DNA of 64,000 nt from Paraescarpia echinospica (lineage: Eukaryota > Annelida > Polychaeta > Sabellida > Siboglinidae), in assembly GCA_020002185.1 (NCBI GenBank), contig CM034534.1, positions 12,248,914 to 12,312,913 on the forward strand, in the 5' to 3' direction. Under the pieces are notes generated by a model. It searched no databases and was not told the DNA's origin. It was given only the letters and a program-made list of their open reading frames with translations. Shown in pieces: positions 49,191-60,773 of the stretch (positions are counted from its first letter, which is position 1; each line of letters begins with the position of its first letter). The position numbers and the translations under genes are program-made.

Positions 49191-49929
49191 TCGCCAGCAT
49201 GAACATCACCGTTTATCACGGTCACGGTGTAGTTGGCTTTAAGATCGCATTCTGAGATCGTATATCTTTTAAATACAAAAGTCCAGTGAATCAACATGCC
49301 CCATACACTGTGCTGCTCTACACATCACTTGCCTCAACTCGATATAAAGTTTATTTCAACTAATCATTTGTTTCACACAATTTTATAATAAAAAGGCACA
49401 ATAGACAAAGTATTATATCCGCGTGCCATACATTTATTATTCAGCGGGCCGGACATGGGAACCGGTAATTTTGCAGAAGCGCAATTTATCAACAAATAAA
49501 ATGCCAAAGTGACCTATATGGTAGCAAATATGATCAAATAAATAATGTTCGTGTTGCACATCATATCTTTTAAAGAATAGTTTAAATGGTAGGTTTTCTC
49601 AGAATGCAACTCTAAGCTGCTGGAGGGAATTTCTTAAAAGAAATATTCTTTGAGAATTTTAATATATTTGTAATGTATAGAATTATTCATTAAGCCTGTT
49701 AACATGACTAATTCATGTTATTCTATACACTTATTTTATTACAATTATGTTTGTTTATTTAATCACAAATGACCATCACAATATATCGATGTAATAACTC
49801 CCCGGGCTCATAGTTTCCAGTTCGCGCCAGCGTTCAGATCCAAATAAGGCATGCTCATGAATATTCAGTACCGTCCGTCAGACTTCGGTTACCTCCGCTG
49901 AGATTTATGGGGCAAGATAAACATCACGC
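49191..49929. other. AT-rich spacer, no recognised feature
   Basis: No gene or repeat recognised between the dispersed repeat and the 180-bp tandem block. Confidence 0.5.
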
Positions 49930-51340
49930 ATATTTATGTTGGTTTATGGGTTGATTTCCTGGCCAAATAATTGCGCAGATTTATTGTGTTAAATTGGTAC
50001 ACAATAGCATGTGTTAAGTTACATTGTAACCCATTGTCCATATTGAATTGGTTTATGTTATTGTGAAATTCACTGGCAATACTCTTGGCCGTTTGGAACA
50101 ATTTTGCAAATTTTTGGGTGCACATATTGATTTCCTGACGAAATCATGTCACCACCCAATAAGGTCATAAACGCCCTTTTTACATCCCTGAAATACGTAT
50201 ATACACCAGTGCAAACATTTAGCCAAATAGCTTTTAATATTGTATCACCTTTTGATATTATTACTCTTGGTCATACTGAGGTATTGTATAGCTTTCTGTG
50301 GGTACAAGCATTGATTTTGTTGTCAAAACAGTAATGTACCATGTAATATAGTGAGTGCCTTTGTTGGTCCCACAATACATGTTAAAGCACCAGTGTAAAA
50401 GCTTTATCGACTAAAACTAGTATTTTGGTAGACATTATTCCTGGTCATTTGGCTCATATTTGTGTGCAGATATTGATTTTCTGGCAGAAACATTACCCCA
50501 TCCTGCAAAGTTGCGAGGGTATTTTTGTTCCCAAAATGTATGTTAAGACATCACTGTAAAGTGTTAAGCAAACCATACTGGTATTTTACTGTTGTGGTAA
50601 ATATAGACATTACATCTGTTCATATTGCGCCATTTGAAGGTGCAAACATTGATTTTCTGGCTAGAGCAATCACCCACCTTGTTAAGTCGAGACTGCCCCA
50701 TTTGGCACCTGTGATATACATTAAAACACCATTGTAATGTGTAGCCAAACTAAAGTAACAATGTTCTGATGTGACCCCTCTAGACATTAATTGCCAGATA
50801 ATCGTTTGGAACCATGTTGCTCCTCTTTGTATGAGTATGTATTCTTTCTGGTAAAGTCGTGGGTGACTTTGTTGTCCTCAAAATACTAATTAAGACATCA
50901 CTGTAAAGCTTTAGCAAAGTTAATTTAGCATTTTTCTAATGTGCCACCAGTAGACGTTACTTCTCGTCTTTTATAGGTGTGTGTGCAGGTGTGTGTGCAG
51001 GTGTGTGTGCAGGTGTGTGTGCAGGTGTGTGTGCAGGTGTGTGTGCAGGTGTTGATTTCCTTACAGAAACGTGCCTCCACTCTATAAATTCACGAATGCC
51101 GTTAGTGTCCCCAAAATACACATTAAGACATAATTGTAAAGTCTTAGTTTAACTAAATGGTATCTGTATAATTTTGCTTAAATATTTTTTACCTTTCTAT
51201 GGGTTCAAGATTTGACTTTCGGGAGATTTTTCAACACCACACGCACTGTAAAGTCAACAGCAAGTACCTATTTTGTGAAATAAATACTCAGTAAGATACA
51301 ATTTTAACCATTTGTGAACGTTAAATTAGTTTTTGTTATT
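49930..51340 (+). repeat. Degenerate about 180-bp tandem repeats, eight units
   Basis: A tgattt(t/c)ctgg-like block recurs at about 49953, 50128, 50310, 50473, 50650, 50846, 51051 and 51211. Between these are shared blocks: a gcgagg/tcgtgg-type block, cccaaaatacatattaagaca, tcactgtaaagctttagcaa and a dinucleotide-rich stretch. Units are strongly diverged, indicating age. Frames over it have no domain. Confidence 0.65.
50977..51051 (+). repeat. 12-bp tandem repeat (gtgtgtgtgcag)n
   Basis: Six near-perfect copies inside one unit of the 180-bp repeat. Confidence 0.95.
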
Positions 51341-52139
51341 GTGCCATCCACGAGCATTAATCTTGATCATTTAGAGCTGTCTTTATATTTCCGTCGGTTG
51401 CTTGTGTTAATTTTTTTAACGTGACCTTTTACACCTTTAGCAAAAATGCCTCCGTGACATAACAGGGTGGAGGAAATTTTTGGCCAGAAAATATAAACTC
51501 AATGAGAGATACCAAGTGGCTTCAGATAACCAAATATACTGCTGATTGGTGACACAGTAACAAAAAACAATGTTATGCTGTGAAATGGTTACACTGTTAT
51601 CTTGATGGATATTTGTTTGACAAAATAGGCATTCGTGACTTCATAGGGTAGTGTAAGTGTTTTGGCCATAATTTAAACCATGCACCCACATATATATGAA
51701 ATATACCAAAATTACCAGGAATAATGTCTCTGTATGCCACAACGATGGAATGCTTCAAGCAACCAATTTCACACACTAGCAGGAAGATTTCTGCGATGAA
51801 ATACATTTGATAATTGTTCAAGGTCATTAAAGGTCAACATAAAATCCATCCATGTTCTCATTGCTAAGGCTTATTAGAATACATTTATAAAGGTGGCCAA
51901 AAGTTAACATTCCTCGCCTACGGGAGCCCAACCCTAATACATTGGCCTCCCCCACGATTACTTGTTGGACAGATGCACCAATGTTGCTATTACGACAATC
52001 TGTCCAACCTGTATCGCATATAGAAAGTCATAAAACATACATAAAGGTTTGTTTTTATGCTACTTTACTTAATGATGATAACATAACTAGAGCACACAAC
52101 GTATGATTAGTAAAACAACAATATAGACAGAACATAACA
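51341..52139. other. No recognised feature
   Basis: AT-rich sequence. I see no coding pattern; the short 76-codon minus-strand frame at 51597-51827 has no motif. Confidence 0.5.
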
Positions 52140-52420
52140 TTACAGTAGCCAGGAGGTAATTCTTATAATTCGCCGTTTTGTGACCGCCATCTTGAATTTC
52201 GAATTTCACGTGTATCTAAGACACACATGTATCAATATAAAAGGATACTGTCATTGGTAAGAACTCCAGGCACCATTATATAGAGATGTAGGTAATTAGT
52301 AAAAATAACATAATATTAAAAATAACATTATAACAGAAAACTAGCGCAATTTGCATGGTGGGCGGCCATCTTGTATTTAGTAAACTTATCCTGCGTAGAA
52401 AAATTGCCACCCTAAGTACG
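52140..52420 (-). repeat. Dispersed 'caagatggccgcc' repeat, inverted copy
   Basis: On the minus strand it reads gggtggcaatttttct, cgcaggataagttt, acaagatggccgcccacca and later aattcaagatggcggtc, which is the block order seen at 48800-49190. It forms the right arm of a 3.6-kb inverted arrangement. Confidence 0.65.
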
Positions 52421-52662
52421 TTTAGACCTTTACTACCCAAAGATACAAAATCAAGTGAAAGTTTGCTTTTAACAACGATTCTGCACGAACGCAATGTTTT
52501 CGACATAGTGGCCTGCACTAAGTCTGCCGTTACCGATGCCATGTGTACTTGGGACTTAAGAAATGAACCTTTTTAAATTTCGAATCTGAATGAAATGTAA
52601 TAGTGCTAATGTTTTTATATCATCGTAAAGATAATAGTCTTACCTACACTACCTACGAATGT

Positions 52663-52841
52663 GTCGCTGGATGCACACATGAATTCTGTTTACTTTTTGA
52701 GTTATTGCCGTTTGAACATCGCGAATGCCTAATCCTGCACTGTATACGCGGTAGCGGATATAATGCAAGGTTGAGCATTCGCGATGTTCAAACGGCAATA
52801 ACTTAAACAGTTAACGCAATTCCTGTGTACATCCAGCAACA
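52663..52841. repeat. Foldback inverted repeat with 29-bp perfect core
   Basis: Arms 52700-52728 and 52775-52803 are perfectly complementary (core ttattgccgtttgaacatcg) around a 46-nt loop. Imperfect pairing continues outwards through ctgttta, a 7-nt bulge and a ctggatg-acaca block, for about 70 bp per arm. It could be a small MITE or foldback element. It encodes nothing. Confidence 0.85.
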
Positions 52842-53555
52842 AGAATAATATATTTACGGTGACATCAAAGATATTAAATTCCGCGTTGGTAATTTCATGT
52901 ACAGTCTGAAACAACAGGCCGTACCGCCGCTCGCCGTGCTAAAGGATAGGGCGCGCTCAGCGGCCTTGCCTGTGGTGACGTCAGCAACATCTCACGGGCT
53001 GTGACACGCAAATGACCAGGTTTGAACGGGCATAGTGACATGAGTTCGCTATGTGACATAAGTTCGCTATGAACAGGCACATTACTTGACAAGAGTATTA
53101 AATTTATGTATGCGAAATTCCAAAGGCATTTTAAATTTCATTTCACTTTGTCTTTAATAGTTTACATATAAAAAATAATGTGTCATGATGCCCAACCAGC
53201 GTTCGCGCTGTTTCAAAGTAGGCGCCGTCCAATGTTACCATTCTGATAAACTAACAAATAGGACACTCTGTGGTTGTTTTCCCTTAGCGATGTAATGAGT
53301 ATGAGATGATTGTGATACTGGATATTATTATTTTTTTAAAATAAAATAATGTTTAACCTAGACTGCTATTAGCTGGATATACTACATTGCAGTAGTTATT
53401 GTAATTGGTAATTTTTTTTAAATAATTAAATAGAAGTTTACCAGCAGCATGCACTACTTCATATCAATTTAAATGCCACTACATTTACAAGGCCCCCAGT
53501 CCCCAGCAGCACCGAAAGAGTATATTACCAAGGAGGCGGTTCGGGTCAAGTAGGT
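52842..53555. other. No recognised gene
   Basis: Contains a short tandem pair (gttcgctatg with gtgacat, near 53036-53070) and AT-rich DNA. Nothing else is identifiable. Confidence 0.5.
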
Positions 53556-53750
53556 CTACGTGCAGGGGGTGCTAAGAATCTCTGGGTCAAGAAGGGCCGC
53601 CGAGAGAAGGTAAGTAGACTGAAGATAGCAACATATAACGTAAGAACACTACTAAGAGATGAACGATGCAAGAATTGGAGGAAGAACTTAGGGAAACCAA
53701 GTTGGTATGAGATGTGATCGGGATCGGAGAAGTCAGAAGAAGATTGTACC
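53556..53750 (+). mobile_element. 5' fragment of the RTE-like LINE
   Basis: RLKIATYNVRTLL followed by LEEELRET and VIGIGEVRRR is the endonuclease N-terminus of the same family as 44190-45925. 53656-53745 matches 44200-44290 at most positions. It is truncated abruptly after the RRR codons. Confidence 0.7.
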
Positions 53751-53965
53751 AAAACACAATACTCGAAAGTATGATTTTAATAGGGTATTCGTACGTACGT
53801 GTGTGCGTGCGTTCGCATTAACATGCGTGCATACATACTTAGTTACATACATAAGTAAGCATAACGCAAGCATACATGCACACACTCTCGCACGCACCCA
53901 CGCACGCACGCACGTACTATGACATCGCGTATGCGCTTGTATGTAGATTTGCTTTGATGCAAGCA

Positions 53966-54183
<218 letters not shown>

Positions 54184-54284
54184 TGACTTCACGACCATAT
54201 TACACAGATTCGCATATGTCACGCTTATTTGAAAATATGACCTGACCAAGGGAAGAGCTACAAACGCACGATGGGCGGTGGAGT

Positions 54285-55400
54285 CGATTACGATTTCCTA
54301 AACATTACGCCGTCTGACCTAGATTGTACCTCCGCGATGAACAGATTTCGGAGTAATTTCGCATCAAGCGCACCCAGAGCAGGAGTGATTGTCTGGAGTT
54401 CCTTCGTCAATGAAGAGAGGTGCTTCTGCACAAGTTGCCCCACATCACCTTTACGTGTTTCTACCAAACGCAGCGCTAGACGGTCATACAACTTGAAGTT
54501 ACGGTCAGACAACTTGAAGTTTCCGTCCTTGCTGTTGCTCTCCCACAGTCCTAACTATGTTGTAGATACTAGTAGGGTATCCACGAAATTATCGTGGTGA
54601 GCCGATCATGGAATTATTTGTTTATGACTTGAGGCGGGATAAGATTTTATTCAAATGAATCAGTTCAAGGGCCTGTCCTTGTTCAAGAGTTTCTCGCGAA
54701 CGTTTGAGACTTCTCCTTGCAAACGATGACAATGAATTCGTTGATCTCCTCGTTTAGTGTCTCTATATTTCCGACGACAGCCAACGGAGCTCTTCGTGGA
54801 ATATCAGCGCCTCAGTTCGCGGTGAACTATGTAGGCCTATATGAGAGGCAGAATAGCCGGGTATTGAAGGCGTTAGACGTAATGTCATTTAAAATCTTGA
54901 CAAGACCTTCCAAAGTTGTATATTGCTCTTTCGGGAGTTTCTTGGATGCGATAGCGCATCAACTGATGAGGCTATGAAGCTACTTAGAATTATTGGGATT
55001 CACCTCCTTCGCTCGCGTCTGAAATACTAAACGACTGCCAATCGTGACCGGCGTATCTTTAAGAGTACACGCGCCACAACGTATACCGACAGTCCCGCAG
55101 CCTAAAGCCATTTGGATACCTTTCCTAAACAAGTCCTTTCCATTCGTAATGAATTCCAAAATATGGTGCAGCAAAACCTCTGCTTTGAAGTCCCTGTCTT
55201 TCGTAAGGTATCGCGCGAACACGAGTAGTATACAAAATGGCGAAATCCTTAGCCTCAGCTAGCCACTCGTCTACCTCATGCAGATAAATCTCTCGCATTC
55301 CCGATACTGTTCCTGAGGGGATGCGTACTTTAACAGTTAGCAAAAGTGAATATTTTACCAATACATTCAAGAAATAAAAAAAAGTGGTTGTATTCACTGA
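54285..55400 (-). pseudogene. Decayed gene of unknown family
   Basis: Reading the minus strand from right to left gives a consistent series of protein-like segments in changing frames: MREIYLHEVDEWLAEAKDFA, RDFKAEVLLHHILEFITNGK, MALGCGTVGIRCGACTLKD, KEQYTTLEGLVKILNDITSN, RRAPLAVVGNIETLNEEINE, then KLYDRLALRLVETRKGDVGQ and ALDAKLLRNLFIAEVQSRSD, with a stop at 54288-54290. The segments are amphipathic and of ordinary composition, unlike the surrounding repeats. I count at least four frame changes or stops over about 350 residues. I do not recognise the family. It could be a processed pseudogene or an old transposon ORF. Confidence 0.4.
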
Positions 55401-56116
55401 ATATAAATAGCACGGACAGCGCTATTGTGATAGAAAGCCAGACGTCACGAAATTGCACTTATCCCAGTACGCAGGCTGCTAAACTGGGACTAAGCTAGTT
55501 TGCTTCGCTCTGTAGCCAATGTATTTTGGCAAACCGTTGTTAGCGTTATGAGTGATATTTTCTCAGTTGGCCATGCCATTTTCAGCGACGTATGTTGTTT
55601 TATGCATACTGTGACATGATTATATCCATGGACGATACAGCAGCAGACGATGTAATATTCTTTGACACTGTCACTTAGTTCATTATTAATTATATTGCAA
55701 ATTCCGCGTGATATACAGTGCGGCTATATAACAGTGTTTTCTCTTCATATCAAAGTGGAACTCAGATCCCGCTTTGAAGGGAATAGGGGTAAACAAAATC
55801 TGGGCGCTGGCGTACCCCAATATTTACTATTGCATGTCGCTCGCGTTTGCCATAATAAGACACATAATACTGTGGCATTAAGCAACACCAATGCATAATT
55901 AACCATATTTTGTTTATATTTCTACCACCGATGTGTGTATTTCCTTTCACCTACAAATGAATCAAACGTCAAAGCTGTATTTTGACGTACCTTGACCAAT
56001 TAGGTCGAAAGGAATACTGGTGCGCTACGACCTCCAATTACAATAAAAACAAGTGTCCTCGTAAGTTGCTCGGGGATTCATGTTTACCCTACATCGGTTT
56101 TGGTTTAAAAATAGGA
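55401..56116. other. No recognised feature
   Basis: AT-rich DNA without identifiable coding or repeat content. Confidence 0.5.
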
Positions 56117-56136
56117 TGTGTGTGCGTGTGTGAATG

Positions 56137-56176
<40 letters not shown>

Positions 56177-56458
56177 CGTGCGTGCTTGCGTGCGTGTTTG
56201 TGTGTGTGTGTTTGTTTGTTTGTGTGTGTGTGTGTGTGTGGGTGTGTGTGTGTGTGCGAGTGCGAGCGTGTGCGTGCGCGTGTGTGTGCGTGTGCGTGTG
56301 CGTGTGCGTGTGCGTGTGCGTGTGCGTGTGCGTGTGCGTGTGCGTGTGCGTGTGCGTGTGCGTGTGCGTGTGCGTGTGCGTGCGTGTGTGTGCGTGTATG
56401 TGTGTTTGTGTGTGTGTGTGTACGCGTGTGGGGGTGTGCGTTTGCGTGTGCGTTTGTA
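56117..56458 (+). repeat. Compound (TG)n / (GTGTGC)n tract
   Basis: Interrupted (TG)n, then about 20 copies of gtgtgc at 56285-56385, then more tg with variant units. Frames crossing it on both strands are artefacts. Confidence 0.97.
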
Positions 56459-56540
56459 CTCTTTTTAAATATAATATATTTCATCAGGCTATTCTACTAC
56501 TGCTGTTGTCATATTGCGCTTGAAATAAATATTTTAAGAG
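56459..56540 (+). repeat. Short dispersed sequence next to (TG)n, copy 2
   Basis: Matches 32825-32905 (aatatatttcatcagg, attctactactg, cgcttgaaataaatatt) and again directly follows a (TG)n tract. Confidence 0.7.
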
Positions 56541-56810
56541 TGTGTGTGTGTCGGTGCTAATTGTTCAATGAATCATCGGGGCTGTGTACTAATATTTCAG
56601 CCGTGGGAAATTAAGAGATTTCATCAGAATATACGTCTTTGAGAACGCATTAACTAATATACCACTGGCGTGATATTATTGAATATAGTTACAAATACAT
56701 TTTGTTTCCCTTCACGATTGTATAGATTTGCTCTAACAACTACTAAACCGAACCAAAATACCAGTCCCCTTCTCTAAACCCAGAAAGGGCATGATTATAC
56801 ATACAAATGT

Positions 56811-56877
56811 GCTGGGAGCGCGGTAGTGCAGTGCTAGAGCACGGAACTCTCAATCTAGAGAACCCGGGATCGAACCC
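56811..56877 (+). mobile_element. tRNA-derived SINE head
   Basis: An A-box-like tagtgcagtgctagagc lies at 56824-56840 and a B-box-like ggatcgaaccc at 56867-56877 (one mismatch to GGTTCGANNCC). An anticodon-stem-like ctctc..gagag lies between. The acceptor and T-arm spacing are imperfect, so this is a SINE promoter and not a working tRNA gene. Its matching SINE body begins at about 58095, beyond the minisatellite. Confidence 0.7.
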
Positions 56878-58083
56878 TGTGCTGCCGTGTTGAACCCTGT
56901 GCTGCCGTGTTGAACCCTGAGCTGCCGTGTCGAACCCTGAGCTGCCGTGTCGAACCCTAAGCTGCCGTGTCGAACCCTGAGCTGCCGTGTCGAACCCTGA
57001 GCTGCCGTGTCGAACCCTGAGCTGCCGTGTCGAACCCTGAGCTGCCGTGTCGAACCCTGAGCTGCCGTGTTGAACCCTGTGCTGCCGTGTCGAACCCTGA
57101 GCTGCCGTGTCAAACCCTGAGCTGTCGTGTTGAACCCTGAGCTGCCCTGTTGAACCCTGAGCTGCCGTGTCGAACCCTAAACCCCTGAGCTGCCGTGTCG
57201 AACCCTGAGCTGCCGTGTCGAACCCTGAGCTGCCGTGTTGAACGCTGAGCTGCCGTGTCGAACCCTGTGCTGCCGTGTCGAACCCTGAGCTGCCGTGTCG
57301 AACCCTGAGCTGCCGTGTCGAACCCTGAGCTGCCGGGTCGAACCCTGTGCTGGCGTGTCGAACCCTGTGCTGCCGTGTTGAACCCTGTGCTGCCGTGTCG
57401 AACCCTGAGCTGCCGTGTCGAACCCTGTGCTGCCGTCGAACCCTGAGCTGAACCCTGTGCTGCCGTGTCGAACCCTGAGCTGCCGTGTCGAACCCTGAGC
57501 TGCCGTGTCGAACCCTGTGCTGCCTTGCCGAACCCTGAGCTGCCGTGTCGAACCCTGAGCTGCCGTGTCGAACCCTGAGCTGCCGTGTCGAACCCTGAGC
57601 TGCCGTGTGGAACCCTGAGCTGCCGTGTCGAACCCTGTGCTGCCGTGTCGAACCCTGAGCTGCCGTGTTGAACCCTGAGCTGCCGTGTCGAACCCTGTGC
57701 TGCCGTGTTGAACCCTGAGCTGCCGTGTTGAACCCTGAGCTGCCGTGTTGAACCCTGAGCTGCCGTGTCGAGCCCTGTGCTGCCGTGTTGACCCCCTGTG
57801 CTGCCATGTCGAACCCTGAGCTGCCGTGTAGAACCCTGAGCTGTCGTGTCGAACCCTGTGCTGCCGTGTCGAACCCTGAGCTGCCGTGTCGAACCCTGAG
57901 CTGCCGTGTCGAACCATGTGCTGCCTTGCCGAACCCTGAGCTGCCGTGTCGAACCCTGAGCTGCCGTGTCGAAACCTGAGCTGCCGTGTCGAACCCTGAG
58001 CTGCCGTGTCGAACCCTGAGCTGCCGTGTTGAACCCTGAGCTGCCTTGTTGAACCCTGTGCTACCGTGTTGAACCCTGAGCTG
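56878..58083 (+). repeat. 20-bp minisatellite, about 60 units, inside a SINE
   Basis: The unit is ctgccgtgtcgaaccctgag with two main variable sites (gag/gtg and tcg/ttg). The first unit grows directly out of the SINE B-box (cgaaccctgtgctgccgtg). Each unit keeps a tcgaaccct core in the same orientation as the B-box. Minus-strand frames of up to 354 codons (Thr/Arg/Gln/Ser-rich) are repeat artefacts. A few irregular units lie near 57176-57186 and 57435-57450. Confidence 0.95.
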
Positions 58084-58310
58084 TTTCTTTCACTTAATGT
58101 TGCTACAGTTCATTCAGCTGCGTAAATGAATACCTGGCTGTAGACAGTAGTGGATATGTGTGTACGAATAGTATTCGCGCATTGACTGCAACGTGGCTAA
58201 ATGCTTCCCGAAGAAGTCGAGATGGTGTTCGATTGATCGGGTCTGCCAGGGAGTAAAGTGTAAAGCGCTTTGAGCATTCCAAATGACACAATGTTCTCAC
58301 AATGTCACAA
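58084..58310 (+). mobile_element. SINE body (3' part)
   Basis: Sequence from cagctgcgtaaatgaatacc through gtggctaaatgcttcccgaa, agtcgagatggtgttcgatt and taaagcgctttgagcattcc fits the body and LINE-like tail of an invertebrate SINE. The block agtcgagatggtgttcga also occurs inverted in each 4-kb unit (10091-10110 and its copies). With the head at 56811 this makes one SINE split by the minisatellite. Confidence 0.6.
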
Positions 58311-58387
58311 TCATTCTAACTCAGCTGCGTATAACGCAATAACTTATAACTTATAACGTATAACGCAATAACGTTCTTATATAAACA

Positions 58388-58511
<124 letters not shown>

Positions 58512-58599
58512 CTTCGTTACTTTTGAATACATTGGCACTAGTATAATAATAATTACTGTGACATTGTTTTGATTTGTTAACAGCTAGGGACGATCTAAC

Positions 58600-58812
58600 C
58601 TGACTGAGTTGTCCCCTTTCAACTAAAGAACAACTCAAGACAAGCTCCAACAGGCGTTTAGATATTTGTCTGGCTAACTCTGTTTCCTGGCAATAGAACC
58701 AATAAATGTCTTCAGTTCCGCATTTAATGTGAAGTTTCTGATCCTGACTATGAAGGAGATGGGTAACCCATTCTCGGATACCGGTGGAGGTATCATAGTT
58801 GTTGACACACAT
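58600..58812 (-). CDS. Possible exon or ORF relic, unrecognised
   Basis: The minus-strand frame from ATG 58812 reads CVNNYDTSTGIREWVTHLLH and then KLHIKCGTEDIYWFYCQETE and ELVLSCSLVERGQLSQ, followed by a donor-like CAG/GTTAGA. The composition is protein-like, but there is no recognised domain and the downstream (CA)n cannot be coding. It lies directly 3' of the LINE relic at 58830 and may belong to it. Confidence 0.22.
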
Positions 58813-58829
58813 TTGAGCAGGTAGTCAAC

Positions 58830-60105
58830 AGCTATCCGCCAGACGGCGCTATGGTAGTAATGGTAATTATTATGTGTATACTGGGTGGTGACACTACATG
58901 TAATAGATATACATACCTATATATACCTACAGTCATAGAAGACGGTAGATATAGATGCACCCAGAAGGCCATGCCGACGATCGTGATCATGCTGATTTTT
59001 TGTCGTAGCTTTTCTTCTATGTGTATCTGTCCCTGGTATATGGCCTTCCTCCACTGTTGCTGGTCCTGGGCAGTTGGTTCCCATGTGTCTACAGGGACAT
59101 GTGTGGCTTTTAGGTGTCTTTTAACCACATTTTTGTACCTCAAGCGTTGGTCATCACGAAGACGTTTCCCGCTGGATAACTCGCCATAGAACACAGCCTT
59201 TGTGAGTCTGTTGCTGCTCATTCAGATAACATGTCTAGTCCAGCGAAGTTGGCATGCAGTCAGAATGACTCGTCTCAACACTTTTACATTTGAAATGTGG
59301 TCTTTTCATGAAATCCGAAGGATCTGTCGCAGAATCCCTTGGACGAGTTTTCTGGTGTGGCGACGGTATAGTGTATTGTGTCTCAGCTGAATACAGTAGT
59401 GTTGGAAATACAATCGCACTTTGTGAAGGCTGTAATGCCATGTTGTGACCATACGCGCTTCCCGAGTCCTCCCAAGGCTCCCGAGGTAGCATGTGTACGG
59501 TTGTTAATTTCCGCATCAATGGTGTTATCAGATGCAATCGTGCTGCCCAAGTGTGTGTAGTTGTTGACTGACTTTAATGAGGTACCATAGATTTCAATGT
59601 CTGGGTAGACTGAGGTTTGTCCAGGTGGAGGTTGGATTAGTGTTACAATTTTCGTTGTACTGATTGTATGTCCAAACAGGGCACATCCTTGCTTTAGACC
59701 ATGTCATATTTCAAATGGATCTGTAATTGTTCCACCAATAGATACTGCTCCATCCACGCTAGTTGCCGCAAGGTGACTATCATGTCAATGATAGAGCGTG
59801 AGGTACGAAGCCCAAACTGGCTTTTAGGCAGGATCGATTTTGCAGTTGTTTTCAGAATTCTTTCGAAAATCTTTTCAGGAGGATGTTTGCTAGAATTGTC
59901 CCCGCAGTTGAAAGCAACAAAATATCCCGGTAGTTTCCATAATCACTACGCTCACCCTTCTTCTTGCCTGCATTGCATTTATCAAAGCGTCTTTGAAATG
60001 CTGTGATAGTTATTTTGCTGTCCAACAGGTGCGGTAGAATTTCAGGAGTGGAGTGTGAAGAGCTGCACCGCCATATTTTAGATTTCAGCAGGTAAAACAT
60101 CCAGT
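58830..60105 (-). mobile_element. LINE relic on the minus strand
   Basis: From right to left the blocks are: KKKGERSDYGNYRDILLLST and ANILLKRF (RT start), PKSQFGLRTSRSIIDMIVTL, RHTRKLVQGILRQIL, LTACQLRWTRHVI, RLTKAVFYGELSSGKR, RLRYKNVVKRHLKA, WEPTAQDQQQWRKAI. These match the RT and the characteristic C-terminal tail (K--YGEL--GKR, RYKD--K--L, W---A-DR--WR) of a widespread LINE type. The RT palm is largely deleted, and there are frameshifts throughout. The clade is not resolved from these fragments. Confidence 0.75.
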
Positions 60106-60113
60106 CCTGGCGC

Positions 60114-60362
60114 TTTCACACACGCACGCACGCACGCACGCACACACACACGTACACACACACGCACACACGCACGCACACACGCACACACACACACACA
60201 TACGCACGCACGCACACGCACGCACGCACACACACACACACACACACGCACACACACACGCACGCACGCGCAGGCGCGCAGACACACACACACGCACGCA
60301 CACGCACGCACTCACGCACGCACGCGCAGACACGCACACGCACACACACCACACACGCGCGC
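60114..60362 (+). repeat. (CA)n/(CGCA)n compound microsatellite
   Basis: About 250 bp of mixed cacg and caca repeats. The minus-strand Cys/Val/Arg frames over it are artefacts. Confidence 0.97.
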
Positions 60363-60593
60363 GGCACCTCTGCTGTTACCACTAGTAGGGCAAAGTGAGG
60401 CCACTGTGTTCATCAGGTGGCGCCACCATTTGTCGCTCTCAACTGGATAACGATCGTCCACAGTCATTAGTATTTTACACTGATGGTTCTCCACTAAAAT
60501 AAATCCCCACAGTTCCATACATGATCCCTCAATTTGAACAGAACACGCGTAATATTGTTGGTTAGAGAAAAACAAAGGACACGGAGAAGTCAT
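60363..60593 (-). CDS. Protein-like ORF fragment, unrecognised
   Basis: The minus-strand frame reads [40 protein letters not shown] and [14 protein letters not shown], where a donor-like G/GTAACA occurs before the simple repeat. The residue pattern (Trp, Asp-Asp-Arg, Cys) is far from random, but I recognise no domain. It could be an exon, or a relic of the same locus as 60640-60772. Confidence 0.25.
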
Positions 60594-60639
60594 AAATCGC
60601 GCGGCGTGTTATAGTGCAGGTTGATTTATACCATGTTCT

Positions 60640-60772
60640 ATATATATTGGCGTCGTGATGGGGTAGTGCTTGAGGGCTGAACCCCCAGTAGTTTGTGAAT
60701 GTTATAGATGTTTTGTTTAGCGTCATCAGAGTTGCAAACTCCGAGCTGGTACCTCTCCATACAGTGGTTGAT
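60640..60772 (-). pseudogene. ORF relic beside a MITE, unrecognised
   Basis: The minus strand reads INHCMERYQLGVCNSDDAK, QNIYNIHKLLGVQPSSTTPS, RRQYI, then stop. On the other side of the MITE (61152-60990) the same strand reads MSNSNSIEAHQKPPNALLLT and PRCQNEVPCTLKAKHNAGEC. The two may be parts of one coding region interrupted by the insertion, though I cannot prove continuity. Confidence 0.25.
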
Positions 60773-60773
60773 A

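Noticed and set aside
56811..56885. Functional tRNA gene
   Set aside because: The arms do not close properly, the B-box has a mismatch and a matching SINE body exists downstream, so it is a SINE promoter.
56743..57917. Minus-strand ORFs of 354 and 246 codons rich in Gln, Ser, Thr and Arg
   Set aside because: They lie wholly in the 20-bp minisatellite and both cycle through the same three peptide phases. The underlying sequence is derived from a SINE.
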